Shown: positions 27,101 through 37,742, counted from the stretch's first letter. The stretch: 64,000 nucleotides of DNA from Syngnathus acus (GCF_901709675.1 NC_051107.1:2659501-2723500); one strand, 5' to 3'. Made by a program: numbers and translations. Notes: a model not told the origin generated them from the sequence alone.

Positions 27101-30100
27101 AAGAGCAGCTGCCAGGAGTGCAGTGGTGCTCGAGGGAGCGGAGTCTACGGGCACCAGCAGGCAGACCAGGGACAGACAAAAGATGTGGACCCAAGTAGAC
27201 AGGATGTTCAAAGCGGGTCCAGTCAAGAAGAAAGGGACAATGGGATGGTGTCCGGAGGTAACGTGGAAGGTGCTGGACTGGGACATCATTTTGGGAAAAT
27301 CACACCTGGTCCGAGCAATATGCAGGAGATGCAGGTAAGAGGCATATTTTACTTTAAATCATTTTAATTATTGATGGAGATATCCTCAAATGAAATAACC
27401 CTTGCTAAATATAATCAGCCAATTGGAATGAGCGGAATGTTGATGAGGTAAGAAGTTCTCATCTGGCATCATGACAGCATGAGGGAACATTCCATGTTCT
27501 GTAAACAGTGTTATAAATATGGATCTGAAATAGAGAGGTCAAAATCATTCGTTTAATCGACAAAAATTGATTATCAAATGAATCGTCATTTTTTCATAGT
27601 AATCGTTAAGAGACGTTTGTACCAAATGATTGTTCATATTTTCGAATTGCAGGCACTGCAAATGAATCACTCAGATTTCTTTCGTCATTCATGAAAGGAA
27701 ACTGATTTATCTTCTGTGTTTAATCCAAATAAGATTTGCAAACATCTGCTTTTACTTTGGAAAACAATGGCCATCAATTCTTCTTGTTTGATGCTGCTTA
27801 ACTTTAGTTTCATTTGTTTTTTTTAATCACTAAATAATACCAAATAAAAATAATTGCAGAAAAAAAAGCAATCGGGGAAAAAAAAAATTGATACACCAAC
27901 GCAAATCAAATGGTATTCGATTAAATAATCGACTCTAAAAATATCCAATAGTGACATCTTAAATCTGAATGACCGTAAATTCCTGCTTTGCGCAAATCAA
28001 ATTGGATCCGATTATTCAATTAATCGGTGAAATAATAGATTCTAAAAATATTCAATAGTGACATCTTAAATCTGAATGACGGTAAATTTTTGCTTTGCCT
28101 ACTAAGCTTTTCACCTCCACACCATTTTTGGCCGCCATCCAACAACCACACAATCTCGATTATCGAAAATTCCAATCGGCCGCTCGACCGAGCGCACAAG
28201 CTGAGTCACTAAAGCTTTCGAATCACCGCGTTCATCCAGGTGAAGCTGAACAGGATGTCAGTGAGCCTTCGCAACGCCAGGAACCAAATCTCCGCCCTGC
28301 AAGGTCGCATGGAAGGCCTCAACCTCCTCAACATGGACAACGTGCAATCCATGGTGGACAGACGAGTTGAAAACATCACCGGGGTGGTCAACAAACTGAG
28401 CACCACCTGCACGGCGCAGTGTGCCGTACAAAACACGCCACAATGTAAGCATGTTTTTCTTGACTTGTAGTGTGACATCACCAATCCTCAAAGCGTCCAT
28501 TTTGAAAATGGGTTCAATAGTTCGTACAGTTCTCCCGGGCCGAAGTCCTGCCAAATGACATTAAATAAGTAGCTAATAATAATCTCTCGAAAAACAACAA
28601 AGTCTTGGTGGTCACCTTGAAAAGGGGAGTGAATAGTTTCAGGATGTGCTCATAAGAAATACGTACAACTGACTTCTTATGTAAGACGGCGGCGCTTAAG
28701 TGCCCTGAAATTCCATTACATTTTTTTATGTACTCCAAAAATGGGGAGAGGGAGAAACAAGGACTTGAAAAGCAAACATGCTAGCAAAAAAGCACTCCAT
28801 TTTTTTTTTTGTACACGGGTGAAAGAGAATGTGAAGCTATATTCAGATTTTTTTTTTTTTTGTGTGGAAAAATGTTTGAGCTTATTTCTAAGAAGATTAT
28901 GTTGTGAAGGGAATCCCAGCATTCAACTTGCCTTTTTTTTTCTCTCCTTCAAAACTCCACTTTGACGCCAAAATGTTTACCCCCGGACCTCCATCATTTA
29001 TTCAATTTCTGCTCTTTGGTTTTTTTTTCCTCTTGACTTTTTTCCTCATTCGCCATCTAATCCTTCTTTCCTGTCTGCCTTGCCCGTTTTGGAGGTCATG
29101 CTCTTGTGTGCTCAGTCCTGCGTGAAACAACTCCTTCTCATTATCTCTCGCCAACAACACAAGGAGCAATGTAGGCGGCTTTTCTGACATTAGACACGGG
29201 TGGTTGGTGAGTTGGGGAGGGGGAACGTTCATCTTTGCCTTCTTGCGATATTTGCCTCAAGAAGCGACTAATGGTTCTGACACGAGTCGTGCTCGGACTG
29301 TCTGAAGCGAATCCAAATGCATAAAAAAGAAACATCTGTTGCCTTAGAGACGAGCGACAATCTAATGACGGAATCTTTTTCGACGTGTCACACCATTCCA
29401 CTTGTTTCTCACGATTCGTCCCAGATGTTAAATGAATTCGCGGAGATAAACAAAAGTCAAAAGTGCTTAGAGGGGGGTGAAAAAAAAAAAATCTGCCAGG
29501 CTCGATTTACTTAAGAAGCGGCTGCAGCGTGGAAATGTTTGGATGTGCTATTTAAAATGTGCAGAAGCAGTAAAGCTCAGAGGAGAATTGCACCAACTAA
29601 TTTTTAAATGGATCACGTGCGCGAGGTCTTAGCGAGCGAGCGCACTGCCGCAGCACTTTGAATGGGCTTTAAAAAGTCATCTCAGAGCATCAGTCATGCA
29701 GTACGAGGCAAAAGGCAACTTCTGGGGATGTATTTATCCCCAACTTATTTTGCCAGGCCTTGCCGCTAGCGGTAATCTTCCTTTTTTCCACTCCCGCCGG
29801 GATGAATTAAGGGCCTTGAGGTGAAGTGACAGGAATTAATGTTCACGTTCAGCAACATTAACTCACTCAAACAGTGAGAACTGGCACGGTGAATTCAATG
29901 CATGTTCCAGCAAGGTACTTGAATTTGACTTGGGTTATAAAAAATAAAAAAAAAAAGGTCCATCGGAAAGTCAAGACTATCATTGAGGAAACACATTTGT
30001 ATTCCGGACGAAGGACTGATCGTACACGACGGCCGGCTGTCATGTTGCATTTTGTTGCTAGTCACTTATCTCACCGCAGTCAAAACGGGATGCGACGATA

Positions 30101-33100
30101 ATTCACGCAGTAACTGTCAGTCACGTGACTTGTCAAGTGAGCCGGAAAGCCATTAAGGAATCTAAACGGCGTGCTGAGAATCTTGTAAAACAAAAAAGGC
30201 TGGCGACAGGGTCATTCAGCGAATGTCACACTTTAACTCGTTCGCTGCCAGTCGAAACCGACGTCTATAGTCGTCAATGGTAGTGAACGAGTTAAATCCT
30301 TGATCGAAAAAAACTCAAGTTTGGGTCTGGAAAACTTGACCGGCACATTGCGCAATGTGTCTTCCTCACTCAGGCAAGATAAGTGTCTGTTTGGAGTAAT
30401 GGTACCGGGCTGTACCATAGTAGGGGGGTGCATATTTTTCCCTCCACTTTGCAAAAACCCTACTGGATACCCCATTATGTCTCAGCTCCGCCTCCCTAAT
30501 CTACAGAAAATGTATCAAAAAGAGTCCACATGCAGTCTGTTCCAGTCAGCAAGATGGAAGCCCCATGGGAAGAACCGCTTTAATCCAGTGACACACTTTC
30601 CCACATTTTTTGAAAAGTCTGAGCAGTCTTTTAGCCCAGCATGCAGAGCAACCACAGGGGAACAAATGTTCAAAGATGGAATGAGGCAGGTTTATGTGTT
30701 TGGAAAAGATTTGGATTTCCTAGGGTGCAGGTCAATGGTTTTTATCTCCCTAAATGTCGCCTTGGTCCGTGACATTCTTTTTGGTCGGGGTTCTGCTTCT
30801 GGGTCAGGTTGAGATGCTAGGCGTCACAATGGGACATTTTTTATAAAGAACAAGGCGGGGGGGAGTTGGCGAACCGTTTTGCGTTGAAATACAGTGCCCT
30901 AGGATTTAATTCAGCGCTGAAAACTTTCATTATGATTAAAAATTGAATTACTTTCTTCAGCCTCCCGTAGCCTCCGGGGCCATTTCTATTACGGTACTCT
31001 TGGCAGGGCTGGAAAAAAAAACTGAGAGGAAAGATTGAATATCATCCAGTCACATTCCCCTCGCAAATAACCTCCCCCCCCCCCACTTTTGTAGTCATTT
31101 TAGCTCCTCGAGACTGTTCGGACTACAATGTGCTGGAGACACGGAAGAACGGGGTCTATCGTATCACCCCCGACCCCCGCAATGGAACCTTTGAGGCCTA
31201 TTGTGACATGGAGTCTTTCGGAGGCGGCTGGACGGTTATCCAGCAGCGACTCGACGGTTCTGTCAGCTTCAACCGGACCTGGAATGAATACAAGAAGGGC
31301 TTCGGGAACCTCAGGTAGAATTATGTTCCGTCTTGTCCTTCGTTTACCGTCACCGGACTCTCTCCTTGCAACTTGTCCCCTTTGCGGTCGTAAAGTGAAT
31401 TCAGTATGACTAACAGTGTCCTCTCGTGAACAACTTGACATAATTTATCGTTATCTCTTTTGCCCTTTATCGTAGAGGCGAGTTCTGGCTAGGCAATGAC
31501 CACATCCATCTTCTGACAAAAGCTAAAGACATGACGCTACGGATTGAGCTGGAGGACTTCGAGGGTGTACGGGAGTACGCCAAGTATGACCAGTTCTACG
31601 TATCCAACGATTTCCTACGATACCGACTGTCCATCAGTGGATACAGGTAGCGTAAAATCAAGACGATAAAAATAAAAGCGCATGGTGATAAAACGCCAAC
31701 GTGTCGTTACAGCGGGACGGCCGGGAACGCCATCACCTTCAACAAGCACTTCAACCACGATCAAAAGTTCTTCTCCACCCCGGATCGAGATAACGACATG
31801 TACCCGTCGGGAAATTGCGGCGCCTACTACAGCTCCGGCTGGTGGTTTGACGCCTGCATGTCGGCCAACCTCAACGGCAAGTACTACCACAAGAGGTACA
31901 AGGGGGTCAGGAACGGGATCTTCTGGGGGACTTGGCATAACATGACGACGGAGTACTACCCGACCAACTACAGGCAGGCCTTCAAGACGGTCAAGATGAT
32001 GATACGGCCTAAGAATTACGCTCCGTAAGAAGGAATATGAGTAAATATGGACAGACAGAAGTTGGACAGACTGTAGACTCACGTTATACATTACCGTATT
32101 TTTCGGACTATAAGGCGCAGTCTCAATGAACAGGTCCACTTTTTGGATATTTTTACATCGCAAGAAATCGAAAGAAATTTTATTCAAATTGAATTTCACT
32201 CCATACTGTCGATTTTAAGAGTAAATTAAAGTGCAACTTATAGTCCAGAAAATACGATACACAGCAATCACGATCGTAGAACAGTTGGCCACAGTCCAAA
32301 AATGAGATGCACCGATATTAATACCGTAAGTACACAAGTGTAATTTAGCATTTGTATTCTGTTTGAAAAAAAGAAATTGCTACCGGTGCATCCCTAGTCC
32401 AAACAAAAACTTTTAGTTCTCCACTGTGGCGTATATAGCCTTCTAAATGTTGAATTAAAATGACAATAAAGGAAAATGGACTGTGAACAATGACCGACTA
32501 ATAGAAATATCGCACGAGCTGTGTAAAAGCTAGCCTCCTGCAGGGGCCATCATATTAAAACGGGGTGTTACCATTTTTTTCCACCGGTTCTCTGTCAATA
32601 ATCCACTTCCTGTCCTGCTGCATCTTTCTATTAAACCAGCTTAGACTCGGCTCAATGCACAGAGGTAGTAAAACTAATGAGCTATCATTTTCTCCACTCC
32701 AAACGCTTTCATAATTAACAACAGCCATTCAAGTGAGTTATACCAGAACTGAAAAAGTCTCATTTTTTTGAGAGGGTCGAAGCGGTGACGGCCAGCAGTA
32801 TACAAGTAATAGCCTCCCGATTGTTGATTTTTTAATTAAACTCACTCTGCCCATGTTCCATCATCTGATACAATGTAAAGCATATTTGTTTAATTAATGA
32901 TTCCTTGCATTGTACTTGACATGGTTGAAATAAGCAGGACTCAGCAGGAAGAAACATAACCATATTATTTTTCAGATCAAAATTACTGGAGTGCAGAAAA
33001 AGTAAAAAAAAAAAAAAGAAAAGTCTCACTACTTGTACAATACTGCCACCTAACGCCAGATCACTGTATTGCAGCATTTTATTCCTTCTAACACACTGTG

Positions 33101-33581
33101 AATGAGCAGAATGCAGAATTAAGGACGTGTACAGTATTTATTTTTATTTTGTGAAATTTGATAGACTTTATATGTCCGGGAGTCATACAAAAAGTAAGGT
33201 CTGATAATAATGATGATGTTAATATTTCTGGAATGAAGAAGACATTGTTGTGGCCATTCGTACTATAATGAGTGTGTGAAGCTTTGCGTATGTGTACAAT
33301 ATCTTTTCTATCATAGTCATTGTCATCCCAAAGGATATGCACTTTTGATATTTAAAAAAATAATAAACTTCCATTTCAATGGCTATACTGTGTGTTGTGA
33401 CTTTTTGAAATAAAAAAATGAACGGCACCGAAACACGTGAATAAAAGCTATATATCATGTTTTAAATTCATACCTGATCCAGAAGTTGAAAAGTAGACCG
33501 AGCAGATGGTGTCTCTAAAAGTGAAGCATCAGTTGCTATGGCGACAAGAGGGGCGTCCTCCTCCTCAACTTTATTCTGCAT
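12200..33581 (-). CDS. ccdc146: Coiled-coil domain-containing protein 146 (centriole/flagellum)
   Basis: Coding exons 5'->3': 33474-33581, 24111-24193, 23444-23656, 22828-22885, 22674-22765, 22516-22609, 22360-22433, 21775-22002, 21532-21621, 21103-21199, 19993-20085, 19605-19772, 18656-18744, 18244-18408, 18066-18141, 17844-17992, 17536-17764, 14547-14657, 14336-14473, 14151-14276, 13939-14061, 12200-12415. All phases agree; total 939 codons plus TAA, against about 955 aa in human. Nearly all of it is charged coiled coil. The C-terminus is diagnostic: [38 protein letters not shown] and MRHIRKP match human CCDC146. The N-terminal FQLLDQ joins [17 protein letters not shown], also as in human. 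The start at 33581 follows an acceptor (CAG|AAATG), so there is an upstream untranslated exon. In mammals the protein sits at centrioles and sperm microtubules. Intron 1 spans 9.3 kb and contains fgl2 on the other strand. Confidence 0.93.
12837..13235. mobile_element. Non-autonomous DNA transposon (MITE) with TACCGTATTTT termini
   Basis: Inverted ends: TACCGTATTTTCCAGACTAT at the left and its near complement ATAGTACGAAAAATACGGTA at the right, about 400 nt overall, with inner copies of GCGCCTTATAGTCCGGTGCG. There is no ORF. It lies in the last intron of ccdc146. A shorter relative is at 32092-32259. Confidence 0.8.
15900..15970. repeat. C-rich low-complexity tract
   Basis: Runs of C broken by single A, T or G bases in the long ccdc146 intron (14658-17535). 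The rest of that 2.9 kb intron shows no exon or recognisable element beyond microsatellites such as the CCG run near 16465. Confidence 0.8.
18805..19165. repeat. Duplicated AATCGAT-family element in ccdc146 intron
   Basis: Two copies about 181 nt apart, starting near 18812 and 18993. Each runs AGTAGGGCTRCGRCGATTGA, TAGAATCGATCA, GATTAATCGGG, GTTGATTAACGAGATTTGAT, GTGACATGGG. This is a local duplication of a dispersed element. Confidence 0.85.
20135..20665. repeat. Tandem ~125-nt AT-rich satellite in ccdc146 intron
   Basis: Four degenerate copies. Each carries TAGCATTTCAATTGCTAGAA, TTTTAGCGATGTCAAAATTA, ATCGATTAATCGACAACTAA and TCGGGATATATTTAT. The last copy is followed by GGTGACAGCCCTAGCA, the usual right end of this fish element. 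Confidence 0.88.
22766..22827 (-). other. ccdc146: Ultrashort 62-nt intron of ccdc146
   Basis: Donor GAC|GTAAGT and acceptor TTCCAG|ATTCC are both strong, and removal keeps the coiled-coil frame. The intron also happens to be open in one reading frame, which makes a longer apparent ORF that should not be used. Confidence 0.8.
23694..23785. repeat. Fragment of a dispersed fish repeat (GTGTCAAACACGAGGCCTGG type)
   Basis: Contains GACCAGATACGGCCCGTCGC and TTATGTGGCCCGCGAAGATA, a phrase seen very widely in teleost introns. It is probably a DNA-transposon remnant; the family name was not determined. Confidence 0.6.
24194..26806. other. ccdc146 intron 1, part upstream of fgl2
   Basis: There are no recognised exons on either strand. 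It holds AT-rich simple repeats near 25255-25345, an AATCGATT-type relic at 26158-26335 and a CTCC/GCTC microsatellite at 26630-26665. The last 200 nt should be the fgl2 promoter and 5' UTR. A pyrimidine tract followed by CAG at 26730 or 26778 could be an upstream UTR splice site. Confidence 0.5.
26807..32028 (+). CDS. fgl2: Fibrinogen-like protein 2 (fibroleukin)
   Basis: Exons 26807-27334, 28240-28444, 31104-31314, 31476-31646, 31713-32028; phases agree; 476 aa against 439 in human. Residues 1-18 ([18 protein letters not shown]) look like a signal peptide. [19 protein letters not shown] is almost identical to human FGL2, followed by a coiled-coil linker with Cys pairs (SSCQEC, TTCTAQC). From about residue 248 (DCSDY) to the end lies a full fibrinogen C-terminal domain with [28 protein letters not shown], the calcium-site-like [13 protein letters not shown] and [17 protein letters not shown]-glycosylation sequons include NIT, NGT, NRT and NMT. 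The start was chosen at 26807 because the ATG opens the signal peptide; an in-frame ATG at 26732 would bury it. In mammals this is a secreted or membrane-held immune regulator and prothrombinase. The gene is nested antisense in ccdc146 intron 1. It has four coding introns where human, to my knowledge, has one. Confidence 0.96.
27540..28065. repeat. AATCGATT-type repeat relics in fgl2 intron 1
   Basis: Several degraded copies; two carry the same tail, TCTAAAAATATCCAATAGTG / TTCAATAGTGACATCTTAAA, followed by TCTGAATGACSGTAAATT. Confidence 0.75.
30233..30295. mobile_element. Short palindromic MITE (TTAACTCGTTC...GAACGAGTTAA type)
   Basis: A 63-nt near-perfect palindrome with ends TTAACTCGTTCGCTGCCA and TGGTAGTGAACGAGTTAA around a centre GACGTCTATAGTCGTC. 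Relatives lie at 39567-39642, 39802-39877 and 45785-45823. Confidence 0.8.
32029..33414 (+). other. fgl2: fgl2 3' UTR and poly(A) signal candidates
   Basis: AATAAA occurs on the plus strand at 32465-32470, 33362-33367 and 33409-33414. Use of the last two would bring the fgl2 transcript to within about 60-110 nt of the first coding exon of ccdc146 on the other strand. A (GATAAT)-like AT stretch and poly-A runs are the only other content. Confidence 0.5.
32092..32259. mobile_element. MITE related to the element at 12837
   Basis: Starts TACCGTATTTTTCGGACTAT and ends ACTTATAGTCCAGAAAATAC; about 170 nt; just after the fgl2 stop, so it probably lies in the 3' UTR. Internally it is unlike the longer copy apart from the ends. 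Confidence 0.75.
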
Positions 33582-33973
33582 TTCTGTAAACTTGGACAAA
33601 AATGGATATTAGATTATAGCGTTTATGAATAAAAATCAATTTATAGATATTTGAACCCCAAAAATCAGCTTCCTGGAGTAATATGCAGCCACAAACAATT
33701 CTAATCATGTTAACATACACACATTAACAATTATATATTAAAACATTTTTTTATGGTCCTACTGTTGTGTCCAGTGGATTTGTTTCTATTTTCAGTTCTC
33801 AACCCTGTGCTTAAATTAATTAAGAAAAAGTTTACAATTGATTATTCATGCAAAACGTCAAACCAAACTTTTCCGTTCTGACCTCACTTAAGACGACTTG
33901 CATTATTAGCTCAAGCTAAGCTTGCAGCGTCGTTGTAAAGTGTTTTAAACCAAGTTGAACGAAGTTGACCTAC

Positions 33974-34108
33974 CTTGTTAACCTTCAACAAGCCGTACGC
34001 AAACACACAAACCAAAAATAACCCTTAAACGCAACTGTCAAAACACTGGAAATGTTTGGAAAACAGAATCTAATCACAGTTTTCACTCAGTGCGTGCTGG
34101 GAACTTTC
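33974..34108 (-). other. ccdc146: Probable 5' untranslated exon of ccdc146
   Basis: On the minus strand a good donor (AACAAG|GTAGGTC) falls at 33974/33973, and the next acceptor, CAG|AAATG, opens the coding exon at 33583. The upstream limit of the exon is not visible; I extend it only to the X-box. Confidence 0.55.
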
Positions 34109-34122
34109 GTTGTCATAGCAAC
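34109..34122. promoter_or_regulatory. RFX X-box-like element at the ccdc146 5' end
   Basis: GTTGTCATAGCAAC matches 12 of 14 bases of the ciliary RFX consensus GTTGCCATGGCAAC, with both half-sites and the 2-nt spacing kept. It lies about 135 nt upstream of the inferred 5' UTR donor of a centriole/flagellum gene. RFX control of ciliary genes is established; binding here is inferred. Confidence 0.6.
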
Positions 34123-34679
34123 GAGGCGGTACGCCCTTAACAACGCCTTAAAAAGTATCAAATTTACTATTTCAATGATAAAGAAACAGTTTCCCAAGCA
34201 ATTGCTCGCTTTATCATCCCCTCGGCTATACATATATTTATATAACTTACTAAATAATAAATAGATAACTACATTTGTTTCCTGAATTGTCCAGCAGGGG
34301 CCAGAATATAGTAATTTATTTACAATCTAGTGTAGCACTAAGCGGGCCTTTTAAATGACTATTTAGCCCCGTTTATGAGTAAAAAAAACATTTTTTCCTT
34401 ACATGTACTTTTCTATTTTTCATATTTTAATCATGGGCTACACATTGGACCACCCAAAATCAGAAGGAATCAGCATCAGCTTGCCTGTGACACTAATGAG
34501 GACATTTTACAACGCAATTTTATATTTATTTGTACCGACACTCATGAAATCGACAGATATTTAAATTAATCAACAATCCTGCCCAACAAAACAGACAAGT
34601 CGAGTTCTGTGGTTCATCATAATTTTTTTTTAATTAACACCCCCCATGTTTTGTTACATAAACCCATTTTATGATTATA

Positions 34680-35035
34680 AACACACTTCCCCATCATCCG
34701 TGCCAGAGGACGCTCCGCCGGCATTTTCCCTTAGCCACGCCCCTTCATTAACGTAATGATTGTCACCTGCTCCCTCATGTATTTAAACCCTGCCCGTGTG
34801 TTTCTTCCTGTTAGTGTCTACTGTTGCTTTCCGCGTCTAGAGTTCCGGTCCTGCTCGTCCATTTCCCCCCGGTCAGAATCTGTTCCGGGTGGACTTCTGG
34901 TTTCCTGTCTGCTGTCTGTGAGTCTGTCCCTCTTGTGTCTTTATTCATCCACCTCCCTTCCCTTCAATAAACCAGTCCAAACTTCATTTGGTCACCCTGC
35001 TCCACTCACAAAACCCGGATAAAAGTCACCAGATT
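34680..35035 (+). mobile_element. Possible LTR or transposon remnant with promoter-like and poly(A)-like parts
   Basis: The segment has the layout of a solo LTR or transposon end: GTCACCTGCTCCCTCATGTA then TTTAAACCCTGCCCGTGTGT, a pyrimidine-rich middle, then CAATAAACCAGTCCAAACTT and a short tail. No ORF, primer-binding site or terminal duplication was confirmed, so the class is a guess. Confidence 0.35.
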
Positions 35036-36484
35036 TTTTCCCCCAACACCAATTTATCACTGATGCTCCATAATGGACAACAGATGAAAATGACGCAAGA
35101 GGAGCTTTTGCTAAGCATGACTGAAGAGTGGGATTACTGAGTATGTTCAGTAGTAATGTTGGCAGCTTTTATTTTCCCTCTATAGGGATTTTGCATGGCT
35201 TCTTCTTAACACAGCTGCAAAAAAGTCTATGTTTGAATTGGAGGCTGATAGTGTAGCGTCAGCGTTTTCCAGCACCTTCGAAAAATGTGAAACGCCATCA
35301 GTGTGACAGTGGCATTGATACCAATGATGTAGTGTGTGTCAGAAATCGGCCAGAAGTGTGTTTTAAGGGGGCGCCATGACATGGTTAGTATGAGCACGAG
35401 GGGCGGGGTCACAACAATTACAACCAAGATTCCCTTTTTTTTTTTAATGCATATTCTATTTTTTTTTAAACATTAATCATATTGGTGTTTTTCCATGCTA
35501 CATGTACTGTGAACACTTTCTCTCGTCAACGATTTTGTCCTTGAGTGTCTGGAGACACTTCATAAACAGATGTTTGAAGTGCCTTAAAAAAGCCAGACAG
35601 CAACTTTTATGGTGGCTTTCGACAGAATCATTTGCACACTTTTAAAAAGTAATTGCTCTGTCCTTGACACATCCGACTTTATTCACAAGGAAGAATAAAA
35701 GCTAAAAAGGGGTTTAAATGAAGAGTACACATTTCATTACCTATTGAGGGTTGAGAAATTTCGATCCAGCTCTGTTGCCAAAAAGATGTGCCGTTAAAAA
35801 GTCTGATTAAGTCACTCATCAAAGTGTTTCAAAGACTAAAATTCGGAGAATACAATGGATTGCGCTTGAAGCCGTAAATAACCGTAACGGTTTCGCAACT
35901 TCAAAATCGGAATTTCCTGTTGCTCGCTGAAAAACAAGTAAATCTTGAGAAAGGTTTCATTTAATGACCACACCCTTAAAAAAAAAAAAAAAACACACCA
36001 AATCATCCTTTCCCATTTAAATGAATGGGAACACCATTAATCTGTTCATCTGTTAATTTAAGTCTGTCTGTCCATCTTTCCATCTGGGTGGTTGGTTCTT
36101 GCCCTGCTAAATGTGTTAAGCGCCTCGAAATAACTTCTGTCGTGAACCGGCGTGATGCAAATAAAATTGACTTCATGTTTTTAGTGTTACCGTGACGACG
36201 CGCAATCCTCCTCTGACCTATTTTGTTGTTCGGCAACGACAAAAGTTAAAAAAAAAGACATTGGTCAAAGGTGTTGGCCAACAGCTGTCATTGTTTCATT
36301 ACGCTTAGATTTAAAACTGCAATAACACAACTAAATTAAATCACGTCAGAGTTTGTTTTGGACTGTTTTTTTTGAGGGGGGTGTTGCAACAGTGGCAACA
36401 CCTGGAAACAAAACAAGCTTAGTTTTAAATGTCTGTACCAAAGACTACACACTTAGGATCACTTAATGACCCTCACGGTAAATG

Positions 36485-36505
36485 CCCCCCCCCCCCCCCC
36501 CCCCC
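36485..36505. repeat. Poly-C tract, 21 C
   Basis: An uninterrupted run of C in the gene-poor interval. Confidence 0.95.
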
Positions 36506-37364
36506 AGCTTACTGGCACCCGCTGACTCACCATCTTTGTTAGACAGATCCTGAACTTGTAAACCTTCACTGCTAAAAAAGCAGCTAAGTAAATACTCGCT
36601 ACAAAGCGATGCATTTAAGTTTTTTTAAAAAAACAAAAACGTTTTGCTGAAGGTTCAAATAAGTGGGCAAGTGGCGGAATTTGTGGCAAGTAAATTGAAT
36701 CCAGACGTGACCTTTTTCGGCGGGTATCCATCCGAGGACACCAAACAACTGTCAAGGGAGAATAGCATCACTTTCTTGTTTTCACTGACGCTACAGTAAA
36801 GAAAAAAATATATAGCGAGCTGGATGGGAACGATTAATTTCAGCTGTTCACCTCATTTCCATAGATTTTTGCTTCGCGTGTATAGGTATGTTTATTATGG
36901 AGTGCTCCCTTTTCATCCCAACCACTGCCAAATTCATCCACCCATTTGGAGTTATGATCATTAAAAAACATCAACAACACATTTGAAAAATCAAATCGAC
37001 TGCCAAAATATATCCCAATCCAAAAAAACCTGTCCACCAAACTGGTTTCTTTCCTTTCATTTTCTCTTTCACTCAAACCACAGAGAGAGAGACAGACATG
37101 TAATTTTCCGTGATGGCGGTGGCATCTCGAAGAACACAGTTTTCCATTTCCTTGCATGATATTCCCATTTTTCATTTTGTGTGTGTCTGTCTGTGGTGAG
37201 AATAAAAAAAAAAAAACTCTGGAAACCTTTCTGAGGAGTATATGGAAGGAGCAGCCTTCGGATCCAACGGCATAATGACAGAGAGGGTGATGGATGTCTA
37301 TAATAGCAAATTAAAGTCTAAAAAGTGAACCGTAACGGCATAAAAAAAATATTGACTCTTATTT

Positions 37365-37742
37365 GTGCACCAAAAACAACAAATTGGTATTGAACGGTCC
37401 CAAAAGGGGCGGAGCTAGAATTCTGTGATGTCCGCCTAAGCTTACCAAATCCGTATTCGCTAGCTGCTAGCATAACCGCTACCATACTGAACCATAAACC
37501 ATATAACTTCACTTTTTTTTTTTTTTTAATGACCATCTAATAAGCACTTTCCCTGTGCACCAAAAACAACAAATTGGTATTGAACAGTACCAAAAGGGGC
37601 GGAGCTAGAACTCTTTAATGTCCGCCTAAGCTTACCAAATCCGTATTCGCTAGCTGCTAGCATAACGCTACCATACTGAACCATAAACCATATAACTTAA
37701 CTTTTTTTTAATTTTTTTATGACCATCTAATAAGCACTTTCC
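37365..37742. repeat. 190-nt tandem duplication
   Basis: Copies 37365-37554 and 37555-37742 both begin GTGCACCAAAAACAACAAAT. They share AGGGGCGGAGCTAGAA, CGTATTCGCTAGCTGCTAGC and CCATCTAATAAGCACTTTCC, with only a few substitutions and a change in poly-T length. The high identity suggests a recent event. Confidence 0.9.

Noticed and set aside
31615-32199. 194-codon minus-strand frame over the fgl2 3' end
   Set aside because: It is the complement of the last fgl2 exon, which codes for the fibrinogen domain; no independent motif or splice support.
34756-35022. 88-codon plus-strand frame, considered as a small protein gene
   Set aside because: It lies inside an LTR- or transposon-like segment, is low in complexity (Ser/Leu/Pro-rich) and has no homologue I can recall.
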